From NCBI GenBank assembly GCA_017577565.1, contig PKRH01000037.1, positions 1 to 25,804 on the forward strand: 25,804 bases of DNA. The letters run 5' to 3'. Source of the DNA: Thermoanaerobacterales bacterium. Its GTDB lineage: Bacteria; Actinomycetota; Acidimicrobiia; Acidimicrobiales; JACDCH01. Position numbers and translations under genes: made by a program. This document shows, piece after piece, positions 13,533 to 22,079 of this stretch; position 1 is the first letter of the stretch, and each line of letters opens with the position of its first letter. The notes under the pieces are model-generated. The model had not been told where the DNA came from, made no database searches, and saw only the letters and a list, made by a program, of their open reading frames with translations.

Positions 13533-15686
13533 GTGCCGGGGCGACCGGGCGCGCGCCCGGCGACGGAGGTGCCACGGCGGGCCGGCGGTCGCACGCCCAC
13601 CCACGTGCGCCGCCGCGACGGCCAGCGCGTTCCCTTCGACGCCGGGCGGATCGAGTGGGCGGTCCGCCGGGCCGCGGCCGAGGCGGGCGAGCGCGACCCG
13701 GACCTGCCGGCCACCGTGGCGGGCGCCGTCGCCGAGGCGCTGGCGTCCGGCCGGCCCGGCCGCGTGCCGGACGTCGAGGAGGTCCAGGACGAGGTGGAGC
13801 GCCAGCTCGGCCTGGCCGGTCGCGACCGGGTCGCCAAGGCGTTCGCCGCCTACCGCCGGCGCCGCACCGAACTGCGGGAGGCGAAGGCCCGCCTGGGGGT
13901 GCGGGACGAGCTGAAGCTCGGCCTGGCGGCGGTGGTGGTCCTGCGGGAGCGGTTCCTGCGCCGCGACGAGCGCGGCCGCCCCGTCGAGTCGACCGGCGAG
14001 CTCATGGACCGGGCCGCCACCCACGTCGCGGCCGCCGAGGACGAGCACCGGCCCGGCGCGTCCCGGCGGTGGGCCGAGGCCTTCTCGGCCCTGCTGCGCC
14101 GCCTCGACTTCCTGCCGAACTCGCCGACCCTGATGAACGCGGGCACGCCCGTCGGGCTGCTGTCGGGGTGCGTCGTGCTCCCGATCGAGGACTCGCTGAG
14201 GTCGATCTTCGCCGCGCTGGGCGACGCCGCCCTCGTCCACCAGGCCGGCGGCGGGACCGGCTACACGTTCACCCACCTGCGCCCGGCCGGCGACCGGGTG
14301 GCCAGCACCGGCGGGACGGCCAGCGGGCCGGTGTCGTTCCTGCGGGTCTTCGACACCGCGGCCGGCGTGCTGCGGGCCGGCGGCCGGCGCCGGAGCGCCA
14401 ACATGGCGGTCCTCGACGCGTCGCACCCCGACGTCGTCGAGTTCGTGGACGCCAAGCGCACCCCCGGCGAGCTCGAGCACTTCAACCTCTCGGTCGCGGT
14501 CCCCGACCGGTTCCTGCGGGCGGTCGAGCGCGGCGGCACCCACCGGCTCGTCAACCCCCGGACCGGCCGCACCGTCGCCCGGATGCCGGCCCGGGAGCTG
14601 TTCGAGGCGATCTGCGCGAGCGCCCACGCCTGCGGCGACCCCGGCCTGCTGTTCGTCGACGCCATCAACCGCGCCAACCCGCTGCCCTTCCTCGGCCGCA
14701 TCGAGGCGACCAACCCGTGCGGCGAGGTGCCCCTGCTCCCCCACGAGTCCTGCAACCTCGGGTCGATCAACCTCCCCCGGTTCCTCCGTGACGGCGGCGT
14801 CGACTGGGACCGGCTCACCGAGGTCGTGCACCTGGCGGTGCGCTTCCTCGACGACGTCATCGACGCCGGCCGCTACCCGACCCCCGAGCTGGAGCGGGCC
14901 GCGCTGGCGTCCCGCAAGGTCGGGCTCGGCGTCATGGGCCTCGCCGAGCTGCTCGCCGCCCTGCGCATCCCCTACGACAGCGACGAGGCCGTCCGCCTGG
15001 CCGGCCGCCTCACCCGCCACATCCGCCGCGAGGCCCACCGGGCGTCGGCCGCGCTCGCCGCGGAGCGGGGCCCGTTCCCGCTGTTCGAGCAGAGCACGTT
15101 CGCCCGCCGGGGCTCGCCGCCGCTGCGCAACGCGCAGCTCACCTCGATCGCCCCCACCGGGACCATCTCGCTCGTCGCCGGGACGACCGCGGGCATCGAG
15201 CCGATGTTCGCGATCGCCTACGCCCGCACCGTCCTCGGCCACCAGGTGGTCGAGCTCAACCCGCTGTTCGAGCGCACCGTCCGCGACCTGGGCCTCTACT
15301 CCGACCAGCTCGCCGCCCGGGTCGCCGCCACCGGGCGGGTGCGCGACGACCCGGTGCTGCCGCCCGACATCCGGGCCGCCTTCCCGACCGCGCTGGAGGT
15401 CGCCGCCGAGTGGCACCTGCGGATGCAGGCCGCGGTCCAGCGCCACGTCGACGCCGCGGTGTCGAAGACGGTCAACCTGCCCGCCGACGCGACGGTGGAG
15501 GACGTCCGGGAGATCTACCTCGCCGCCTGGCGGGCGCGGGTCAAGGGCATCACCGTCTACCGGTACGGCAGCAAGCCCGACCAGGTCCTCACCCTCTTAG
15601 GTGACGGGGGCGGGGCGCTCGGGCCGTCCGTGCACGCGGACGTCGCCTTCGCCGGCGGCTGCGCGGGCCACGTCTGCGAGTTCTGA
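13533..15686 (+). CDS. nrdJ: Class II (adenosylcobalamin-dependent) ribonucleotide reductase, short form
   Basis: Reduces ribonucleotides to deoxyribonucleotides with a B12-derived radical, without needing oxygen. The 717-residue product starts with an ATP-cone (HVRRRDGQRVPFDAGRI, residues 24-40). The barrel carries SPTLMNAGTPVGLLSGCV with redox Cys213, NPCGEVPL with Asn394, the thiyl Cys396 and Glu398, and ESCNLGSINL with Cys407, the spacing seen in known class II enzymes. The C-terminus GGCAGHVCEF supplies the shuttle cysteines (Cys710, Cys715) and is shorter than the zinc-binding tail of many NrdJ proteins. GTG at 13533 lies 4 bases after the upstream stop; GTG at 13569 is an alternative. 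Mycobacterial NrdZ is a similar short type. Confidence 0.92.
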   Translation: MPGRPGARPATEVPRRAGGRTPTHVRRRDGQRVPFDAGRIEWAVRRAAAEAGERDPDLPATVAGAVAEALASGRPGRVPDVEEVQDEVERQLGLAGRDRVAKAFAAYRRRRTELREAKARLGVRDELKLGLAAVVVLRERFLRRDERGRPVESTGELMDRAATHVAAAEDEHRPGASRRWAEAFSALLRRLDFLPNSPTLMNAGTPVGLLSGCVVLPIEDSLRSIFAALGDAALVHQAGGGTGYTFTHLRPAGDRVASTGGTASGPVSFLRVFDTAAGVLRAGGRRRSANMAVLDASHPDVVEFVDAKRTPGELEHFNLSVAVPDRFLRAVERGGTHRLVNPRTGRTVARMPARELFEAICASAHACGDPGLLFVDAINRANPLPFLGRIEATNPCGEVPLLPHESCNLGSINLPRFLRDGGVDWDRLTEVVHLAVRFLDDVIDAGRYPTPELERAALASRKVGLGVMGLAELLAALRIPYDSDEAVRLAGRLTRHIRREAHRASAALAAERGPFPLFEQSTFARRGSPPLRNAQLTSIAPTGTISLVAGTTAGIEPMFAIAYARTVLGHQVVELNPLFERTVRDLGLYSDQLAARVAATGRVRDDPVLPPDIRAAFPTALEVAAEWHLRMQAAVQRHVDAAVSKTVNLPADATVEDVREIYLAAWRARVKGITVYRYGSKPDQVLTLLGDGGGALGPSVHADVAFAGGCAGHVCEF

Positions 15687-15737
15687 GCGCGCTCGGCCAC
15701 CGGCGACCGGGCGGCCTTCGCGGACCCACCCGCGGGC

Positions 15738-15743
15738 TACGGT
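15738..15743 (+). promoter_or_regulatory. Putative -10 element for the amine oxidase gene
   Basis: TACGGT fits TANNNT. It lies 34 bases before the ATG, giving a leader of about 27 bases that contains the strong GGAGGAGGAAGG ribosome site. The -35 region is weak. Confidence 0.4.
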
Positions 15744-15776
15744 CGCCGGCAGGACCGCAGGCGGAGGAGGAAGGGC

Positions 15777-17138
15777 ATGCCGAGCGAGCAGGTCGACGTC
15801 GTCGTGGTGGGGGCCGGGTTCGCCGGGCTGACGGCCGCCCGGGCGGTGCACGAGGCGGGCCGGTCGGTGCTCGTGCTCGAGGCCCGCGACCGGGTGGGCG
15901 GCCGCACGTGCACCGAGGAGCACCACGGCACCTGGATCGACCTCGGCGGGCAGTGGATCGGCCCCGGCCAGGACCGGGTCGCCGCCCTGGCCGCCGAGCT
16001 GGGCGTCGAGACCTACCCCCAGCCGACCGAGGGCGACGACGTCGTGCTCTTCGGCGACGGGGAGCCGCAGCGGGCGCCGGACGTGGCGCTCGCCTTCTCC
16101 GACGAGGAGCTGACCGCGTACCTCGAGCTGGCCGGTGCGTTGGAGGCGATCGCCGAGAAGGTCCCGCTCGACGCCCCGTGGCTGGCGCCCGAGGCCGCGG
16201 CCTGGGACGCCACCACCCTGCGCGAGTGGGTCGCGGGCACCGGTGTCCCCGACCGGGTGGCCGGGCTGTTCGAGGTCGCGGTCCAGGCCGTGTTCGCCGC
16301 CACCTCGGCCCAGCTCTCGCTGCTCCACGCCGCCCACTACGTCCACTCGGCGGGCGGCTGGTCGAAGCTGACCGACACCGAGGGCGGCGCCCAGCAGGAC
16401 CGCCTCGTCGGCGGGGTCCAGCCCCTCGCCGAGCGCCTGGCCGCGCGCCTGCCGGACGGCGCGCTGCGCCTGTCCACCCCGGTCCGCGGGCTGGCCCAGG
16501 ACGGCGACGGCGTGACCGTGCGCACGGCGGGCGGCGAGGTCCGGGCCCGGCGGGCGATCGTCGCGGTCCCCCCGACCCTCGCCGGCCGGATCGACCACGA
16601 CCCGCCCCTCCCCCCGCAGCGCGACCAGCTCCTCCAGCACATGCCCCAGGGCTCGGTCGTGAAGTTCCACGTGATCTACGACGAGCCGTGGTGGCGCGCC
16701 GAGGGGCTCTCGGGCACCGTCCTCTGCCCGGACGAGCCCATCGGCGTCACCTTCGACGGCACGCCGCCGGCCGGCACGCCCGGCATCGTCACCGGGTTCT
16801 TCGAGGGCCCCGCCGCCGTCGCCGCCGGCGCCCGGACCCGGGAGGAGCGCCGCGACGTGGTCGTCGACGTGCTCGCCCGCACGCTCGGCGAGCGGGCCCG
16901 CGACGTCCGCGACTACATCGACCGGGACTGGTCGGCCGAGCCCTGGACCCGGGGCTGCTACGGCGCCCACCTGCCGCCGGGCGCCTGGACCGTCTACGGG
17001 CCGGCGCTGCGGGTCCCCGTCGGCCGCGTCCACTGGGCCGGGACCGAGACCGCCGAGCGGTGGACCGGCTACATCGACGGCGCCATCGAGAGCGGGCAGC
17101 GGGCGGCCGCCGAGGTGCTCGCCGCGCTCGGGAGCTGA
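15777..17138 (+). CDS. Flavin monoamine oxidase family protein
   Basis: An FAD-dependent oxidase of amines (monoamine/polyamine oxidase family), 453 residues. The N-terminal dinucleotide fold is VVGAGFAGLTAAR (residues 11-23), with the ribose-binding acid in LEARDRVGGRT. Central motifs are GGQWIGPGQDRV and LVGGVQPLAERLA. The C-terminus RGCYGAHLPPGAW, then VHWAGTETAERWTGYIDGAIESG, closely matches human MAO-B, and Cys394 aligns with the cysteine that binds FAD covalently there. No signal peptide is seen, so it is probably cytoplasmic. The substrate is unknown. The start is ATG at 15777 behind a GGAGGAGG site. The secernin-like gene follows 15 bases downstream, so the two are probably co-transcribed. 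Confidence 0.9.
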   Translation: MPSEQVDVVVVGAGFAGLTAARAVHEAGRSVLVLEARDRVGGRTCTEEHHGTWIDLGGQWIGPGQDRVAALAAELGVETYPQPTEGDDVVLFGDGEPQRAPDVALAFSDEELTAYLELAGALEAIAEKVPLDAPWLAPEAAAWDATTLREWVAGTGVPDRVAGLFEVAVQAVFAATSAQLSLLHAAHYVHSAGGWSKLTDTEGGAQQDRLVGGVQPLAERLAARLPDGALRLSTPVRGLAQDGDGVTVRTAGGEVRARRAIVAVPPTLAGRIDHDPPLPPQRDQLLQHMPQGSVVKFHVIYDEPWWRAEGLSGTVLCPDEPIGVTFDGTPPAGTPGIVTGFFEGPAAVAAGARTREERRDVVVDVLARTLGERARDVRDYIDRDWSAEPWTRGCYGAHLPPGAWTVYGPALRVPVGRVHWAGTETAERWTGYIDGAIESGQRAAAEVLAALGS

Positions 17139-17153
17139 CCGGGGACCGCCACC

Positions 17154-18383
17154 GTGTGCGACACCGCCTGCGTCCGCCGCCCCGGCGGCATGCTCTTCGC
17201 CAAGTCGAGCGACCGCCCGGTCGACGAGGTCCAGGTGCTGCGGTGGTTCGGGCGCCGTCCCCCCGGCGAGCAGCCCGTGCAGGCCACCTACGTCCCGGTG
17301 CCGGACGCGGGGGCGGCCGCCGTGGTCGGATCCCAGCCCACCTGGATGTGGGGGTTCGAGCACGGGGTCAACGAGCACGGCGTCGCCATCGGCAACGAGA
17401 AGGTGTGGACCGTCGACGACCCCCGGGCCGTCCCGCCCGCGCTCGTCGGCATGGACCTCGTGCGGCTCGGGCTCGAGCGGGGCGCGACGGCCGACGACGC
17501 GCTCGACGCCGTCACCGCGCTCCTGGCCGCCCACGGCCAGGGCGGCTCGGGCGAGGAGGGCGGCGACGAGCCCTACTGGTCGTCGTTCCTGATCGTCGAC
17601 GGCCGGAGCGGCTGGGTGCTGGAGACCTCGGGCCGGTCGTGGGTGGCCCAGCCGGTCGGCGACGGCGCCGCCATCTCCAACCGCCTGACGCTGACGACCG
17701 GCTGGACGCGCTCCTCCCCCGACGTCGCCCCGGGGACGAACTGGGACGAGCGGCGGGCGCCCGACGCGCCGACCGGCATCGCCGACCACCGCCTGGCGGC
17801 CACCCGGGCCTGCGTCGCCCGGGGCCCGGACGTCACCCCGGCCGACCTGGTGGCCACGCTGCGCGACCACGGCACCGGCCCCTGGGGCGCGCCGGGGCGG
17901 CCGGCGACGGCGCCGCCGCCCCCGCCCGAGGACGTCCGGGACGACTGGTCGGGCGTCACCGTGTGCATGCACGTGCGTGGCTACCAGTGCACGACGGCGT
18001 CGATGGTCGCCGACCTGCCGGCGGCCGCCGGCGAGCCGCTCCGGGTCTGGGCCACGCTCGGCTCCGCCTGCACCGCCGTCTTCCTGCCGGTGGCCGTCCT
18101 GCCCGGCGAGGCGGGGCGGGAGCCGCGGGCCGTCGGCCCCGCCGTGGTCGGCGACCCTGACGCCCGGCGGGCGTTCTCGGCGCCCCGCCCCCGGGGCGGG
18201 GCGCCCGGCGGGGCCGGTGCCGCCGCCCTCGCCACCGTGCGGGCCGTGCTCGACCCGATCGAGGCCGCGGCCTGGGAGGAGGCCGACGCCCTCTGGCGTG
18301 GGGGCGCCGGCCCGGACGCCTGGCGGGCGGCCGCCGAGGGCTGGGACCGGGCCGTCCGGTCCGCCCTCGCCGCCCTCGGCTGA
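17154..18383 (+). CDS. Secernin / peptidase C69-like Ntn hydrolase
   Basis: A 409-residue protein that begins Met-Cys-Asp-Thr. In the C69/secernin family, removal of Met exposes an N-terminal cysteine nucleophile, here Cys2. Other family marks are MLFAKSSDRP, SQPTWMWGFEHGVNEHGVAIGNEKVW, YWSSFLIVDGRSGWVLETSGR, AISNRLTL and CMHVRGYQCTTASMVADL. Members act as dipeptidases or amidohydrolases; the substrate is not clear from sequence. GTG at 17154 is fixed by the need for Cys at position 2. It lies 15 bases after the amine oxidase stop, suggesting a shared catabolic role with amines released or oxidised in sequence (inference). A hairpin begins 23 bases after its stop. Confidence 0.85.
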   Translation: MCDTACVRRPGGMLFAKSSDRPVDEVQVLRWFGRRPPGEQPVQATYVPVPDAGAAAVVGSQPTWMWGFEHGVNEHGVAIGNEKVWTVDDPRAVPPALVGMDLVRLGLERGATADDALDAVTALLAAHGQGGSGEEGGDEPYWSSFLIVDGRSGWVLETSGRSWVAQPVGDGAAISNRLTLTTGWTRSSPDVAPGTNWDERRAPDAPTGIADHRLAATRACVARGPDVTPADLVATLRDHGTGPWGAPGRPATAPPPPPEDVRDDWSGVTVCMHVRGYQCTTASMVADLPAAAGEPLRVWATLGSACTAVFLPVAVLPGEAGREPRAVGPAVVGDPDARRAFSAPRPRGGAPGGAGAAALATVRAVLDPIEAAAWEEADALWRGGAGPDAWRAAAEGWDRAVRSALAALG

Positions 18384-18405
18384 GGCGCCGCCGCGCCGCG
18401 GCACG

Positions 18406-18429
18406 GCCGCCACTGCAGACAGTGGTGGC
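18406..18429. promoter_or_regulatory. 10-bp inverted repeat upstream of the MMPL gene
   Basis: GCCGCCACTG and CAGTGGTGGC flank a CAGA loop and pair at 9 of 10 positions. The repeat is immediately followed by TTGACC (18430-18435). There is no T run, so it is not a typical intrinsic terminator. It could still end the secernin transcript, or be an operator for the transporter gene 44 bases downstream. Confidence 0.5.
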
Positions 18430-18438
18430 TTGACCGTC

Positions 18439-18452
18439 TAGGGTGATCCCTA
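18439..18452. promoter_or_regulatory. TAGGG-TGAT-CCCTA palindrome / possible -10 of the MMPL gene
   Basis: A perfect 5-bp inverted repeat with a 4-base spacer lies 20 bases before the MMPL ATG. Its left part, TAGGGT, also fits the TANNNT -10 pattern, so a repressor bound here would block transcription start. Assigned from pattern only. Confidence 0.4.
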
Positions 18453-18472
18453 CGGCCGGCAGAGGGGGCGGG

Positions 18473-20644
18473 ATGCTTCGACGGTGGGGCCACTTCGCAG
18501 CCACCCACCACTGGTGGGTGATCGGCACCTGGGTGGTGCTCGTGCCGGCCCTGTGGGTGCTGGGGCTCGCCGTCGGCGGCGAGCCGGACAACACCTTCAC
18601 CCTGCCGGGCTCGCCGTCGCAGGACGCCCAGGACCGGCTGGAGGCCGACTTCCCCGCGGCCGCCGGGGCCAGCGCGACGGTCGTCTACCACAGCCGGACC
18701 GGCGCCGACCTCACGACCGACACCTCGGTCCAGCAGGAGATCGAGGCCAGCCTGGCCGACATCTCCGGCCTCGACGGCGTCGCCTCGGTGACCGGGCCGT
18801 TCCGCAACGACGACCTGTTCTCGGAGGACGGCAGCACCGCACTGGCCAACGTCGTCTGGACCGACCCGCCCGACGAGCTGCCGAACAACGGGGTCGACGC
18901 CTTCGAGGACCTCGACGCCTCGGTGGCGCAGCACCGCAGCGACGACCTCCAGATCGAGCTCGGCGGCACGCTGCCGGGCGCCCAGCCCACCGACGTCGAG
19001 CCCGCGCTCGTCGTCTACGGCCTCGTCGCCGCCCTCGTCATCCTCGCCGTCGCCCTGGCCACCTGGTGGTCGTTCGCCTGGCCGGTCGTCGGGGCGCTGG
19101 CCGGCGTCGGCCTCGGCGTCTCGCTCGTGCGGTTCCTCGAGCTGGCCGTCGACGTGCCCACCATCTCCGAGACCGCGGCGGTGATGATCGGCCTCGGCGT
19201 CGGCATCGACTACGGGCTGTTCGTCGTCGGCCGGGCCAAGGACCACGTCGAGGCCGGCGAGGCCCCCGTCGCCGCCGCCGGGCGCGCCCTCGACACCGTG
19301 GGGCGGGCGGTGCTCACCGCGGGCGCCACCGTCGTCGTGGCGCTCGGCGCGCTGCTCGTCTTCGACGTCCCCGCGGTGACCGCCATGGCCTACGCGGTCG
19401 TCGTGGTCGTCACCGCGGTCGTGCTCGCCGCGCTCACGCTGCAGCCGGCGATCATCGGCGCGGTCGGGCCCCGCCTGGCCCGGGGCCGGGTGCCCTGGTC
19501 CCACCGCGCCGACCCCGCCCGCCGGAGGCCCATGCGCCGTTGGGCCGACCTCGTCACCCGGGTGGCGCCGGTCGCGCTGGCCGGGGCGCTGGTCGTGCTG
19601 CTCGTGCTGGCCATCCCGGTGTTCCGGGGCGACCTGCGGCTCGGCCCGCTGGACAACTCCCTCTACCCGACCGACTCGACGCAGTACCGGGCGTGGGAGC
19701 TGCAGTCCGAGGCGTTCGGCCCCGGCTCGACCGACCCGTTCCTCGTCGTCGTGGAGATCCCCTCCGGTGACAGCTCGGCCCAGGGCCAGGTGACGACGCT
19801 GGTCCAGGACGTCGCCAAGGCCGACGGGGTGGCCACCGTGACGCCGCCCCAGGTCAACTCGGACGGGAGCGTCGCCGCCTTCGAGGTGATCCCCACCACC
19901 GACGCCCAGGCGGAGGAGACCGCCGAGCTCGTCGACCGGTTGCGGGACGACACCATCCCGAACGCCGTCCAGGGCACCGGCCTCACCGCCGAGGTCGCCG
20001 GGCGCAACGCCATCTTCGTCGACCTCGACGACCGCATCGGCGACCGGCTGCCGACCTTCATCGGCCTCGTGATCCTCGTCGCCCTCGTGATCCTCGGCGC
20101 CGTCTTCCGGTCCCTCGCCATCCCGATCAAGGCGGCGGTGTTCGACGTCGTGACGATCCTCGCCACCTACGGCGTGCTCGTCGCGTTCCTCACCTTCGGC
20201 TGGGGCCGCAGCTGGGTCGGCATCCCCCAGGACCTGCCGGTGCTGTCGCTGCTCGCGCCTGTGTTCTTCGCCGTCCTCTTCGGGCTGAGCAACGACTACG
20301 AGGTCTACCTCGTGTCCCGCATGCACGAGGAGCGCGAGGGCGGCGCCGACCCCGCCGAGGCGGTGCGGCGGGGCCTGGGCGGCGGCGGCCGGATCGTCGT
20401 GGCCGCCGCGCTGATCATGGTCTTCGTCTTCGTCTCGTACGTGTTCCAGCCGGGCGCGGCCATCAAGCAGTTCGGGTTCGGGATGGCGGCCGCGATCGTG
20501 CTGGACGCGTTCGTCACCCGGATGATCGCGCTGCCGGCCGCCATGCGGCTCGGCGGCGACGCGATGTGGTGGCCGGGCCGGCGTGCGGGCGCCGCCCCGG
20601 CCGCCCGCCCGACCGCGACGCCCCGACCGGACGCCGCGGGCTGA
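18473..20644 (+). CDS. MMPL (RND superfamily) transporter
   Basis: A 723-residue inner-membrane protein of the MMPL type, the family that exports lipids or hydrophobic compounds with proton energy. The layout is one helix (WWVIGTWVVLVPALWVLGLAV), an extracytoplasmic domain, five helices, a cytoplasmic linker rich in Arg (~residues 340-360), then a second helix-domain-five-helix half. The conserved proton-relay type segments GLGVGIDYGLFVVGR and LFGLSNDYEVYLVSRMHEE occur at matching places in the two halves. ATG at 18473 with GAGGGGG upstream is preferred over the in-frame GTG at 18443, which would lie inside the palindrome. The cargo is unknown. It ends 13 bases before zwf, so read-through is likely. 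Confidence 0.93.
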   Translation: MLRRWGHFAATHHWWVIGTWVVLVPALWVLGLAVGGEPDNTFTLPGSPSQDAQDRLEADFPAAAGASATVVYHSRTGADLTTDTSVQQEIEASLADISGLDGVASVTGPFRNDDLFSEDGSTALANVVWTDPPDELPNNGVDAFEDLDASVAQHRSDDLQIELGGTLPGAQPTDVEPALVVYGLVAALVILAVALATWWSFAWPVVGALAGVGLGVSLVRFLELAVDVPTISETAAVMIGLGVGIDYGLFVVGRAKDHVEAGEAPVAAAGRALDTVGRAVLTAGATVVVALGALLVFDVPAVTAMAYAVVVVVTAVVLAALTLQPAIIGAVGPRLARGRVPWSHRADPARRRPMRRWADLVTRVAPVALAGALVVLLVLAIPVFRGDLRLGPLDNSLYPTDSTQYRAWELQSEAFGPGSTDPFLVVVEIPSGDSSAQGQVTTLVQDVAKADGVATVTPPQVNSDGSVAAFEVIPTTDAQAEETAELVDRLRDDTIPNAVQGTGLTAEVAGRNAIFVDLDDRIGDRLPTFIGLVILVALVILGAVFRSLAIPIKAAVFDVVTILATYGVLVAFLTFGWGRSWVGIPQDLPVLSLLAPVFFAVLFGLSNDYEVYLVSRMHEEREGGADPAEAVRRGLGGGGRIVVAAALIMVFVFVSYVFQPGAAIKQFGFGMAAAIVLDAFVTRMIALPAAMRLGGDAMWWPGRRAGAAPAARPTATPRPDAAG

Positions 20645-20657
20645 GAGGAGGCACGCG

Positions 20658-22079
20658 ATGGTGCGGACAGCGCCGCAGGACACCGAGCCGGCCACCGGGC
20701 GGGCCGACGCCCTCGTCGTCTTCGGGATCACCGGCGACCTGGCCCGGGTCATGACGTTCCGCTCGCTCTACCGGCTCGAGCAGCGGGGCCTGCTCGACTG
20801 CCCGATCCTCGGCGTGGCCGTCGAGGACTGGACCGACGACGACCTCCGCCAGCACGCCCGGGCGGCGATCGAGGCGACCGGCGAGCCGGTCGAGCCCCAC
20901 GTCTGGGACCGGCTCGCCGCCCGCCTCTCCTACGTGGCCGGCGACGTCGCCGACGCCGGCACCTACCGCCGGGTCGCCGCCGCGCTGTCGGACGCGTCGC
21001 TGCCGGTCTTCTACCTGGAGATCCCGCCGGCGCTGTTCGCCACCGTCGTCGCCGGCCTCGCCGGGGCGGACCTGACCCACCGGGCCCGCGTCGTCGTCGA
21101 GAAGCCCTTCGGCCACGACCTCGCCTCGTCCCGGGCCCTCGCCGAGGAGATGCACCGCTACGTCGACGAGTCGCAGATCCTCCGCATCGACCACTTCCTC
21201 GGGAAGATGGGCCTGGAGGAGCTCCTCTACCTCCGGTTCGCCAACACGCTGCTCCAGCCGGTGTGGAACCGCACGGCGATCGAGAGCGTGCAGATCACGA
21301 TGGCCGAGGCCTTCGGGGTCGAGGACCGCGGCCACTTCTACGACCCCGTCGGCGCCCTGCGGGACGTCGTCGTCAACCACCTCCTGCAGGTCGTGTCGGC
21401 CACGGCCATGGAGGCCCCCGCCGGCGCCGACCCCGCCGCCATCGAGGCCGCCCAGCTGGCGCTCTTCCGCTCGGTCCTCGACGCCGACCCGGGGCACTAC
21501 GTCCGGGGCCAGTACGACGGCTACCGGGAGACCGCCGGCGTCGCCCGCGACTCGACGACGGAGACCTTCGCGGCGCTGCGCCTCGAGATCGAGAACTGGC
21601 GGTGGTCGGGGGTCCCGTTCTTCATCCGCACCGGCAAGCACCTGCCCGTCACCCAGACCGAGGTCCGGCTGGTCTTCGAGCGCCCGCCCCGCCTGCGGCT
21701 GGGGCTGGCCGGCGAGCACGGCCCCGAGCCCGACCAGCTCGTCGTCCGGCTCGACCCGTCGACCGGCATCCGGCTCGTCCTCGACGCCCGCCGGGCCGAG
21801 AGCCGCGCCCCGGAGGAGATCACCCTCGACATGACCTTCGCCGAGGAGGGCGGCGAGGGCCCGACACCCTACGAGGTCCTGCTGGAGGCCGCGCTCGCCG
21901 GCCGCACGGTCCGCTTCACCGGCCAGGCCGTCGTCGAGGAGTCCTGGCGCATCGTGCAGCCCCTCCTCGACGCCCCGCCGCCCGTGCACCCCTACCCCAA
22001 GGGCACCTGGGGACCGCCGGTCAGCGACGCCGTGCTGGCCGGGCACGGCCGCTGGCACGAGCCCTGGAGCACGCCGTGA
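20658..22079 (+). CDS. zwf: Glucose-6-phosphate dehydrogenase, divergent
   Basis: Oxidises glucose 6-phosphate with NADP to the lactone, the entry step of the oxidative pentose phosphate pathway. The 473-residue product has the Rossmann motif VVFGITGDLAR (residues 21-30), VVEKPFGHDL, the active-site RIDHFLGK with His179, and GHFYDPVGALRDVVVNHLLQ with the catalytic-base His241. The active-site stretch reads DHFLGKM instead of the usual DHYLGK[EQK], and GITGDLARVM lacks the usual Arg-Lys after GDL. The enzyme is therefore an outlying member that may prefer another sugar phosphate or cofactor. The start is ATG at 20658 with a GAGAGGAGG site. Its stop overlaps the next gene by 4 bases (GTGA). Confidence 0.9.
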   Translation: MVRTAPQDTEPATGRADALVVFGITGDLARVMTFRSLYRLEQRGLLDCPILGVAVEDWTDDDLRQHARAAIEATGEPVEPHVWDRLAARLSYVAGDVADAGTYRRVAAALSDASLPVFYLEIPPALFATVVAGLAGADLTHRARVVVEKPFGHDLASSRALAEEMHRYVDESQILRIDHFLGKMGLEELLYLRFANTLLQPVWNRTAIESVQITMAEAFGVEDRGHFYDPVGALRDVVVNHLLQVVSATAMEAPAGADPAAIEAAQLALFRSVLDADPGHYVRGQYDGYRETAGVARDSTTETFAALRLEIENWRWSGVPFFIRTGKHLPVTQTEVRLVFERPPRLRLGLAGEHGPEPDQLVVRLDPSTGIRLVLDARRAESRAPEEITLDMTFAEEGGEGPTPYEVLLEAALAGRTVRFTGQAVVEESWRIVQPLLDAPPPVHPYPKGTWGPPVSDAVLAGHGRWHEPWSTP

